Shown: one piece after another, positions 1 to 5,915 of the stretch
How positions within the stretch are numbered: the stretch's first letter is position 1
Layout: every line of letters starts with the position of its first letter
Origin: an uncultured Elusimicrobia bacterium
GTDB lineage: Bacteria; Elusimicrobiota; Endomicrobiia; Endomicrobiales; Endomicrobiaceae
DNA: 5,915 nucleotides
Assembly: GCA_947168325.1 (NCBI GenBank)
Contig: CAMVLN010000091.1
Coordinates: forward strand, 1 to 5,915
Direction of reading: 5' to 3'
Notes under the pieces: generated by a model
The model's input: only the letters and a program-made list of their open reading frames with translations
The model's database searches: none
Told to the model about the DNA's origin: nothing
Made by a program: the position numbers and the translations under genes

Positions 1-3000
1 AATAATTTTTAACATCATTAATTATATCCTGTGCTTTTTGTTCATATTCTGCTGCTTTCTGTGTATCCCCTTGTTTTTTATAGTAATTTGACAACATCCT
101 ATACGAAACTGCTGCTTGTAATGTCCATTCAAATGAAACTAACTCACTATCTTCACTATTATAACTCCATTTGTATAAATTTATATATTTGTTCCCTTGC
201 TCTGATGTCACATCTATTCTATGATTTTCAATCTGTTTTACTAAATCTTCAATATTTATATTAGGAAATTTATTACCTCCAACAATCAACATTGTTTGTA
301 TCATCCATGTATATGTATCCAATGCATCAGCAGTATCGTTTTTACCTCTTAATAATTTTTTTTCAGTTTCATCATATAAATAGTTGTTTAAATAATTTAT
401 TGCTTCGTTTAATTTTTGTTGTGCTTGTGTATCGTTAGGGTTCAATTTATGTTTTAAATTGTAGTAATTTATGATATCTATCATATGTTCAGTTGATACA
501 GCATTATCATTATAAGAACCAATTCCATATCTATACGAACCCTCACCACTGTCTCTAACACAATTTAAATAAGTATCAATTTGTCCTAACAAGCCGTTAA
601 ATTCTGTACTATCTGTATAAGCTTGATATTGTAAAATAGCTATGCCTACCCAAACTATTTCACCTGTACATTTATAACTTTCACTATTAGATCTATTCAA
701 TCCATTTTTCGATATCGCTTCTAATATAGCTTTTGCATGATTTACATCTCCATTTTGCAAATATGCTATTACTGCCAATGCTTGATCATATAAATTCTTA
801 AAATCTTTTAAATCTCCATCATCAATATAAGAATTCATAGTTCCATCTTCGTTAAAAAATATATTAAATAAAGATAGATAGTCTTCTATTTCTTCTTCTC
901 CTATTTCTTGTTTTATCTTGTTAGCACTACCGAAAAAATTACCATTAAGCATATTTATAACTTTATTACTATACCCTTGATCACCAATTTCATATCTACT
1001 TTTTACCATTCTGGTAAGTTCTTCATTAATACCAGTCTCACCAAATTTCACAACCCCTTGATTGTCTTTATCCCACAAACCAACTGCAATATTATTCACT
1101 TTTACTATACCTTTTTCTACTGTATATACTGGACTATTCATTGCAGATGTTACTCTACCTACAGAAGAACTAATAAAACCAAACAAAGTCATTATAAATG
1201 TAATTGCTTTTGTATGTTTCCCTTTAACTAACAATATTGAAACTATTATTCCAACAATTACCGCTCCAGCCGCTGTTATCAAAAATGTACGATTTGTAAA
1301 CATTGCTATCCAGGAAGCAATAGAAAATGTGCCAGTAATTACACTAGACAACATAGAAACAAGAAATGTAGAAAAAATTATTACTTTTATAAAATCTAAT
1401 ATAATGTTTCCTATTCCATATCTTTCACCTTTTACTCTTTTTTGCATCTTTACATAATATACAAATGCTATCAACATAATTGTTAGCATAAAAGGCATAG
1501 CAAATCCTGCTAATATAGACAAAACATCTGGAACAAAAAATGCAAGTAATGAAAAACCACCTATAAGAAATAACCCTAACCCAATAAAAGCAAATGTTTT
1601 TTTATTCCAAGCAAAATGTTCTCCTTGTTTACTCGGTATTACATATTGTACACCTAAAAATCCAGATATAGCAACTAATGCTAATGGTACTATAACATAC
1701 CATGCTAATAAGCCTGTAATTATTGCCCCTGCAGCAAAAAAACCTATTCCTCCTACAACTAAACCTGTAACTGTATGAGTTGTTTTTTTAGCTGTATTAT
1801 TTTGCATTACATTTTTTTGCTCCGATAATACAGACCTATTTTTTATTATTAAAATTACTCCTGAAACTAGAGAACCACCTATAGAAAATGCTGCCAAAAC
1901 AAAAACAACTGGAGACCCAATAAACACACCAATTACTAATCCTGCAAAACCTAATATCAATCCTCCTGACATAATTGAATTTAGAAATTTATTTAGTCCT
2001 GAAGATGCTGCTTTTCCTATATCTGCTAATTTTCCTGTTTTAGCCGCTTTTGCAATGTTTATATTATCTTGATTAGAAATAGCTATATTTATCCTATCTA
2101 TATACAATTTCTTTAATAAGAAAATACCAACAACAACAAATAGAACAACAATTGCTAAAATTGGTGATATACTTATTGCAGAAACATAGCCACCAACAAC
2201 TACAAAAGTTAAAATACCAAATAAAACAAGAGGTAAAATTATCAACATAAAAGGTTTTAAAATATAGCTAGTAAAAATTCTACCAAAAAAAGCTCCCGGT
2301 GCAGATGATGCAACAAACTTTTTATGTTCAATTTTAATATCTTTATTTTTTGTATTTATTATTTTATATATATTATTTACTATTTCATATTTTACTTTTT
2401 CTCTTAATTGACCTAAACCTGAAGATAACTTTCCCGCTATCTTACTTGTCGCATCTGTATTAACAAAACTATATAACATATTATCTGATTGAATTTCAAA
2501 TTCTGCTTGTATTCTATCTGCATAACTTTCTTGGTCAGCTAAGTCTTCTTGCAAAATTTTATTCTGAGCCATACTAATAATAATATTCAGTTCTTTCTCT
2601 TCAATAATATCTAAAAATTTTTCTACTTCTTTTTTTTGTTCTTCTTTAAGTTCTTCTGTTGCTAATTCTTTTATCTCTTTTCTTTCAATTTTTTTTGATG
2701 GTTTAAAAATTTCTTCTTTTCTTATTTCTTGTAATTGAGATAACTCTTTTTTATTTTTTGCTCTTAAATATGCTTGTTTATCTAGCATTTTAGAGAAACC
2801 CTTAAGAACATTTTTTACATCTTTTTCATTCTTCCTTAAAAGAAAATTGTTCTCTTCATTTGCAACTGTTTCTATAAAATTACTATGTTCTTCTTTATTA
2901 GTTGCTATTAAATTTTTCCCTTTCAATATGTTTATTTTTTTATCTTTATCTTCGTTTCCTAATAAATTTTTATTATTAATATACTTTTTTAATGAAGATA

Positions 3001-5915
3001 TATATTCATAATCATCTAGTTCATTTTCTTTTGCTACCTCTTCTATACCTTCAATACTGTATATATTTATAAGATATTCTTTTTGTTTTTGAGTACCTCT
3101 ACCAACTCTTGCTGTTTGTTGAATTTCTGTAGAATATGAATCTATGTATGCCCTTATCAACAACTTATCTCTTTCTATTTCATTTAAGTTTACACCTCTA
3201 TCCAACATTTGTGTTGCAATAACAATATCATATTTTCCGTTTTCTATAGCTGCCTTATTTTTATTATAAGCTGTTGCATCGCTACCATCTAACAACAATA
3301 TTTTTTCTTTACCAAAAATGTTTTCTAAATATTGTTTCATCTCTCTTGCTTTCTTTGAATCTTTCTCAAGAATAAATGCTAATGGGGATGATTGGGATGA
3401 TTGGGATAATGTGGATGTGTCTATCAAATTTGAATCTTTTTCTTCTTTAATTCCAAATTCATCTAAAAGTTTTTTTATTTTTTTTCTTTTTTCGTCTTCT
3501 GTTTCTTCAATAAAAAGACCAATTTCTTTATCAGCTGCTCTTTTTATAGATGGTATTTCAACAACATCACCAACCGTTTTCAAAATTGCCGCTTTTGTTC
3601 CTGTAGCTGCATAAAATTGACCACCGTTTTTTTCTATCCAACCTTTAATGCTAAAAAAGTTATCTCTATCTTTTGTTTTTGACCCTCCAAGAGCAATATC
3701 TTTAGTCCACTCTTTATTGTATTTTTTACTCCATTTTTGTTTTAAGTCACTATTGTTGTTTATACATTCTACTAATGCTACATTTATTTCTTCTTTATTT
3801 TTTACATTTGGATCTTGCAATGCACCATCTGAACCATAAAGCTGTATTAAAGGGGTACCTTCTTTTAAATTGCAGGTAAGTTCATAATGTACACCTTCCC
3901 TCAACTGATAATTAGCATATAATGCAGCAGCTATCATATCAATAAATTCTTGAGATGCTAGAATATCTTCAAGTTCTTTCCTTTCAGTATCACTTAAATT
4001 TGTTTTTTTATCTCTAATTGCTTTTTTAATCTCATCTATTTCTTTTATAGCATCAGCTTTGTTTCTATGAAAAATATATTTCTTGCCTTCTTCATGGATA
4101 ATAAATCCTTTTGCCTTTCCTTCTTTATAAAAATTTGAAATTCTTCCTTGTATAATTTTTATAATGTCTTTTTTTACTTCAGATATTTTTACTTCTTGCG
4201 AAAGAGCATATTCTGTTGGTTCGTTTACAATATGATCAGCTTCATCTAATAAAACCATAATTTTAGATTCTTCTGAAAAATGCTCTTGTTTCAAATTGGA
4301 CAACTTTTGAATCGGTGCAAAAATTATTTTTTTCCCTTTTTTTAATAATTCTTGATTTAGAACACCATAATTTACATCTTTTCCTACATCTTTTTTGTCT
4401 TTTTTACTTAATAAAGTATCTTCACTTACTTCTTCACCGTTTGCAAAAAGTTTCCCTTCCCCATCTTTGTCATATTTATAAGATAATTCATAAAGTTTAT
4501 CTCCCGGACTATCTGTAGTTCCTGGCTTTATATATGTCACTTTAACTTCTTCTACTTGTAGATATTTCTTAATTATGTCATTGTTAAGAAATTTCAACTT
4601 CTCTATAGCATCTCTAAAAATTAATTCCCCAGAAGATGTCGTATAAAATATATTCTCTCCTTTCTTATACAAATAAGCCATTAATAAATTAAATGCTTCT
4701 GATTTTCCTCCTGCAGTCTTTAAAATACCTACTTTCCCTTCCAGCATAGCTAATGCTAAAGCTATTTGAATGTTTACTTGAGATTCGTTAAGAGCTTCTT
4801 TATAAGTTTCTTGCATATACTCTCTAAAACATTTTATAGCCAATGCTAACTCGTTATTTTCGCCTGTTTCTTTTAGTGTATCAGAATCAGATAAATAATC
4901 AAATTCGTTTGAAATTTTTAAACCTAAATGTTTTGTAATCTCTTTTAAAGTAACTTTTTCATCTGTTATCCCCTCTCTAATATCATTAATCTTTTTAATA
5001 AATTTTTCTTTTTTAGAACTAAATAACCAACTTAAAAAACCTCTTATTAGTTCAGCTATAAAAACAAAAAAATCATAAAAACTTACTCGCCATTCTCCCC
5101 AACTAGGATTATTCTTATGCCTTAGCTCATGTGCTATAAATGTTTTAAGTAATGCATTTATACATACCCCTTCTTTAAATTCTCCGTTTTTATCCATAAA
5201 CATCTTTTGTATCAATCCATAATTGATATGAAGGAATCTTTTTTCCCCTTGTTTCACTTTATTAGTATTAACTTCAGCAAATTCTCCTGCTTTTAAAACT
5301 TGGTCCCCTATATCATCTATCTCAAATCCTAAATCATTAAATTTAGCATTTATCTTTTTTCTTACTTCGGCACCTATATTATCGTCAGATTCTGTAATTT
5401 TATTTAACATTATTGATGTCTTTATTTTAAATGCCAACGAACCTATCGAAGTTACTGCACCTACTCCAAATGTCACTACTCCTAATATCCTTACCACTAT
5501 TATAACTATCGGTAAATTCCCGGTAAATATAAATGTAATCCCTAATGCTACAGTCAATATTGTAAATCCTACTGCAAATAAAACTGTCCATCCTATAGTT
5601 TCCTTTATACTACTACCCGATTTCGCCTTTCCTTCACTTTCTGTTTCAGCTTTTTCTACTATATTTCCTTCTTCATAACTATATATTTTTCCGTCTATTT
5701 TGATAGTATCTTTAGATATTACCTCTACATCTACTTTCTTTTGTTTTATTTTTTCCTTTTCTTCTGCTACTTCTTTAACAACTTCTTTTAAATATTTTAA
5801 TTCTACTTTCTCTGATACTGCTGCTTTAAAAAATGCTTTTATTTGTTCTTGTGTTGGCACTTGTGATGTTATCAATGTAGCCAATGCTTGAAATGATATC
5901 TTCGCTTGCTCCTGA
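1..5915 (-). CDS. Internal part of a giant membrane protein: putative peptidase, SecA-like motor, polytopic membrane domain and alpha/alpha-toroid
   Basis: One frame is open across the whole window (codons 5912-5914 down to 2-4; 1971 codons, no TAA, TAG or TGA), so start and stop both lie outside. Translation gives a coherent protein throughout, with recognisable motifs at the expected spacing and long hydrophobic helices. Order: soluble N part, two membrane helices (109-158), HELRH segment (262-266), SecA-type ATPase (about 340-955), charged helical region (to about 1205), about 10-12 membrane helices (1216-1590), linker, and an all-helical toroid-like domain to the window end. Bacterial SecA is usually about 800-900 residues and has no membrane helices, so this is not a housekeeping secA. 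No internal ATG looks like a real start, because homologous structure continues upstream of each one. Trp is always TGG and TGA is absent, so there is no sign of a variant code. The whole-protein function is unknown. The nearest precedent I can recall is the giant Omnitrophota-type proteins. Confidence 0.96.
2..844 (-). other. (alpha/alpha)-toroid-like domain, glycosidase type, incomplete (residues 1691-1971)
   Basis: The region is almost all helix and shows landmarks typical of six-hairpin (alpha/alpha)6-toroid carbohydrate-active proteins. LYDQALAVIAYLQNGD (1708-1723) precedes HAKAILEAI. TGEIVWVGIAILQYQA (1750-1765) follows. GSYRYG and VSTEHMID (1806-1813) form a Glu-His motif in a common place for these proteins. 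ADALDTYTWMIQTML (1862-1876) and VSFEWTLQAAVSYRML (1926-1941) follow, then a closing helix with GDTQKAAEY. Candidate acidic residues are Glu1809, Asp1860/1863/1866 and Glu1929; catalytic roles cannot be assigned. Two Cys (1749, 1785) could pair if the domain is outside the cell. The domain runs off the window. It could be an enzyme on sugar polymers, a binding-only relative, or another helical-repeat fold. Confidence 0.65.
845..1144 (-). other. Linker between membrane domain and toroid (residues 1591-1690)
   Basis: After the last membrane helix comes a short beta-like stretch (SPVYTVEKGIVKVNNIAVG, 1594-1612) and a Gly/Asp turn (WDKDNQGVVKFG). Helical segments with Asn, Gly and charged residues follow. 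It has the look of an extracytoplasmic spacer or the first hairpins of the following domain. I recognise no family. Confidence 0.45.
1145..2269 (-). other. Polytopic membrane domain, about 10-12 helices (residues 1216-1590)
   Basis: Hydrophobic stretches long enough to cross a membrane are visible at about 1218-1244, 1247-1267, 1315-1334, 1335-1357, 1382-1402, 1404-1424, 1441-1462, 1464-1488, 1504-1527, 1543-1563 and 1570-1588. A short extra one lies at 1530-1540. Several are paired hairpins divided by polar or basic loops of 15-45 residues, such as 1268-1312, which includes SSGLNKFL. Gly is frequent and spaced for close packing (GLILGFAGLVIG, GLVVGGIGFFAAG). I do not recognise SecY, SecDF or a transporter family: there is no SecY-like plug or signature and no conserved charged residues inside the helices. 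Eleven crossings would put the next domain on the far side of the membrane from the motor; ten or twelve would not. Confidence 0.88.
2300..3049 (-). other. Lys/Glu-rich helical region in place of the SecA scaffold and C-terminal domains (residues 956-1205)
   Basis: About 250 residues of mostly charged helix follow motif VI. Dense Lys/Glu runs such as KKIERKEIKELATEELKEEQKKEVEK (cited only by its positions, about 1074-1098) have hydrophobic residues at roughly heptad spacing, which suggests a coiled coil. SecA has a long scaffold helix, a wing domain and often a Cys-rich zinc-binding tail here. No Cys occurs in this region, so the zinc tail is absent. Near the end, SKIAGKLSSGLGQLREKV (about 1158-1175) looks amphipathic and could lie on the membrane surface before the first helix of the membrane domain. 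Function is not recognised; a link passing motor movement to the membrane domain is a guess. Confidence 0.6.
3095..3121 (-). other. Helicase motif VI of the motor (QQTARVGRG)
   Basis: Residues 932-940, preceded by IDSYSTEI. SecA has NQLRGRAGRQGDPG. The RxGR core is kept, with Arg936 and Arg939 as candidate arginine fingers. The SecA QGDPG tail is replaced by GTQKQK. The following EYLINIYSIEGIEEV resembles the SecA stretch after this motif, which reads as a beta strand then a helix. Confidence 0.82.
3194..3220 (-). other. Helicase motif V of the motor (IATQMLDRG)
   Basis: Residues 899-907, preceded by YDIV and followed by VNL. SecA carries VTIATNMAGRGTDI here. The I-A-T, M, R-G and following hydrophobic positions agree, while the SecA Ala-Gly pair is Leu-Asp. 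The motif lies in the second RecA-like fold and contributes to nucleotide contact and coupling. Confidence 0.85.
3385..3410. repeat. Short 9-bp tandem repeat coding for Ser/Gln repeats
   Basis: On the plus strand the unit gggatgatt occurs twice exactly (3385-3393, 3394-3402), followed by a partial third copy, gggataat (3403-3410). On the coding strand it gives S-Q-S-S-Q-S-S (residues 837-843). The unit length is a multiple of three, so copy-number change would keep the frame. It lies in a low-complexity loop (about 820-843) at the entry to the second RecA-like fold. Confidence 0.85.
3950..4201 (-). other. Substrate-contact-like insertion after the DEAD box (residues 572-655)
   Basis: In SecA the preprotein cross-linking domain (PPXD) is inserted just after the Walker B region and returns to the nucleotide-binding fold at an AL.A...DY stretch. 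Here about 84 residues of charged helix plus a short beta-like segment (GFIIHEEGKKYIFHR, 603-617) fill the same place, with AALYAN at 662-667 marking the return. By eye the insertion is shorter than a full PPXD. The position supports the role; the sequence itself does not show similarity I can verify. Confidence 0.5.
4235..4255 (-). other. Walker B / DEAD box of the motor (VLLDEAD)
   Basis: Residues 554-560 read V-L-L-D-E-A-D, followed by HIVNEPTEYALSQ. SecA has VDEVDSILIDEARTPLI here, so the sequence after the box can be laid alongside SecA (HIVNEPTEYAL beside SILIDEARTPL). Asp557 and Glu558 supply the magnesium and water-activating positions. The literal DEAD spelling is closer to RNA-helicase usage than the SecA DEVD. 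Confidence 0.88.
4382..4528 (-). other. Hydrophilic insertion between motifs Ia and II of the motor (residues 463-511)
   Basis: About 49 residues between the end of the motif Ia region (VEEVKVTYI) and VNYGVLNQ (514-521) are almost wholly charged or small. They contain Asp/Gly/Lys turns (YDKDGEGK) and a Lys/Asp patch (SKKDKKDVGKD). By eye this part is longer and more polar than the same region of housekeeping SecA. It looks like a surface loop with a beta-hairpin (KLFANGEEV) rather than a separate domain. Confidence 0.45.
4700..4717 (-). other. Walker A / P-loop of the SecA-like motor (TAGGKS)
   Basis: Residues 400-405 read T-A-G-G-K-S, preceded by MLEGKVGILK. SecA has Lh.GkiAEm.TGEGKT at this place. 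Lys404 and Ser405 keep the phosphate- and magnesium-binding positions, while the SecA Glu-Gly is replaced by Gly-Gly. The match of the lead-in as well as the loop supports a SecA relative over a generic P-loop ATPase. Confidence 0.85.
5015..5341 (-). other. Putative membrane-associated zinc metallopeptidase segment with HELRH motif (residues about 192-300)
   Basis: The sequence shows TFIAHELRHKNN at about 258-269. His262, Glu263 and His266 (bases 5117-5131) form an HExxH motif inside a predicted helix that follows a helical stretch (FLHINYGLIQKMF, 227-239). In HExxH zinc peptidases the two His bind zinc and the Glu activates water. About ten residues later a strongly hydrophobic stretch begins (VSFYDFFVFIAELIRGFL, about 277-294). 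This layout, HExxH-x(~10)-membrane segment behind an upstream membrane hairpin, resembles HtpX/Ste24-type (M48) peptidases. No clear third zinc ligand (ExxxD-type) is visible; EFDYLSD at 337-343 is a weak candidate only. The domain could instead be a chance or inactive motif in an unrelated helical region. It sits directly before the ATPase, so it might process the chain itself or substrates of the motor. Family assignment is an inference. Confidence 0.45.
5441..5590 (-). other. Two-helix membrane hairpin (residues 109-158)
   Basis: Residues about 109-131 (from GWTVLFAVG through ITFIFT) and about 135-158 (from PIVIIVVRILG through VTSIG) are two stretches of almost only Val, Ile, Leu, Phe, Ala, Gly and Thr. 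They are separated by a short turn, GNLP. A single Arg (about 142) lies inside the second helix. They anchor the chain just ahead of the HELRH segment and the motor. A hairpin would return the chain to its original side, which fits a cytosolic ATPase downstream. Confidence 0.88.
5591..5914 (-). other. Soluble charged N-terminal part of the visible protein (residues 1-108)
   Basis: I do not recognise a family here. Residues 1-60 are predicted helical and rich in Glu, Lys, Gln and Val, ending in a Lys/Glu cluster (EKEKIKQKK, about 52-60). Residues 61-85 alternate in a beta-like pattern around a DGKIYSYEEG turn, a short hairpin-like unit. Residues 86-106 are a Ser/Gly/Glu/Lys linker leading into the first membrane helix. 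If both following helices cross the membrane and the ATPase is cytosolic, this stretch is cytosolic too. It continues upstream out of the window, so it is probably the end of a larger domain. Confidence 0.5.

Larger units (their letters stand above)
3050..4897 (-). other. Divergent SecA-type DEAD motor (residues about 340-955)
   Basis: SecA couples ATP hydrolysis to pushing proteins through the SecYEG channel. Its signature landmarks appear here in SecA order. A Gln-containing lead-in (ESQVNIQ, 377-383) precedes MLEGK and Walker A TAGGKS (400-405; SecA has TGEGKT). TTSSGEL followed by FRD (425-435) matches motif Ia with RD. Walker B is VLLDEAD (554-560). A helical insertion (572-655) lies where the SecA preprotein cross-linking domain sits. 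AALYANYQLREGVHY (662-676) resembles the SecA stretch after that domain. AATGT (769-773) then VVEIP (784-788) matches SecA MTGT...V.IP. LAFILEKDSKKAREM opens the second RecA-like fold, followed by motif V IATQMLDRG (899-907) and motif VI QQTARVGRG (932-940). Catalytic Lys404, Asp557/Glu558, Arg936 and Arg939 are all present, so ATPase activity is plausible. Overall identity to true SecA looks low. A generic DEAD helicase is less likely because of the ATGT and ALYAN landmarks. Confidence 0.85.

Noticed and set aside
31..264. Plus-strand open frames at 31-264, 908-1231, 3648-3839, 4315-4518 and 5700-5891
   Set aside because: All are short, low-complexity readings of the opposite strand of the giant frame, without ribosome binding sites or family features.
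1062..1457. Plus-strand open frame of 131 codons opposite the membrane domain
   Set aside because: It is the complement of the real minus-strand frame. The minus frame is open for 1971 codons with recognisable motifs, while this one has no motif and no neighbouring gene structure.
1216..1488. Internal duplication of the membrane domain (PFML near 1221 and 1474; SSGL near 1166 and 1306)
   Set aside because: The shared strings are four residues long in hydrophobic or amphipathic sequence and the surroundings do not align by eye, so chance is enough to explain them.
3385..3410. CRISPR array or regulatory iteron
   Set aside because: The unit is only 9 bp with no spacers, only two exact copies, and it is inside coding sequence.
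3318..3614. Plus-strand open frame of 98 codons opposite the motor
   Set aside because: It lies entirely opposite the ATGT and second RecA-fold region. Its Asp/Trp repeat is only the reverse reading of the 9-bp tandem repeat.
4180..4260. Stand-alone DEAD-box RNA helicase
   Set aside because: The box is spelled DEAD, but the lead-in to Walker A, the ATGT...EIP stretch and the AALYAN region match SecA landmarks, and there is no Q-motif or SAT motif in the helicase positions.
3050..4897. Housekeeping secA gene
   Set aside because: The motor lies in frame between membrane segments. It has altered Walker A and motif V/VI residues and no SecA C-terminal zinc tail, and the frame continues far beyond SecA length on both sides.

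Overview
This window is the inside of one very large protein gene. On the minus strand a single reading frame runs without a stop from base 5914 down to base 2. It covers 1971 codons, and neither the true start nor the true stop lies in the window. No other gene, RNA gene, promoter, terminator or mobile element is supported. The DNA is strongly AT-rich, and the long runs of A on the coding strand encode Lys-, Ile-, Asn- and Phe-rich protein. Residue numbers below count from the codon at 5912-5914, so residue n has its highest base at 5914-3(n-1).

Layout of the protein, N to C: (1) residues 1-108, a soluble charged stretch; (2) residues 109-158, two membrane helices; (3) residues about 192-300, a soluble segment with an HELRH (HExxH) motif followed by a hydrophobic stretch, resembling a membrane-associated zinc metallopeptidase; (4) residues about 340-955, a divergent SecA-type DEAD motor with Walker A (TAGGKS), Walker B (VLLDEAD), a TGT motif and helicase motifs V and VI; (5) residues about 956-1205, a Lys/Glu-rich helical region where SecA would carry its scaffold and C-terminal domains; (6) residues about 1216-1590, a Gly-rich membrane domain of about 10-12 helices; (7) residues about 1591-1690, a linker; (8) residues about 1691-1971, running off the window, an all-helical region resembling an (alpha/alpha)6-toroid glycosidase-type domain with a VSTEHM motif.

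The combination of a SecA-like ATPase, a putative peptidase, a large membrane domain and a carbohydrate-active-type toroid in one chain is unusual. By recall only, similar mixtures occur in the giant proteins reported from Omnitrophota and related uncultured bacteria. That lineage is plausible here but unproven, since the window has no taxonomic marker. The hypothesis I draw is a membrane-anchored giant protein that carries its own translocation-type motor on the cytosolic side and a sugar-polymer-binding or -cleaving domain on the outside.
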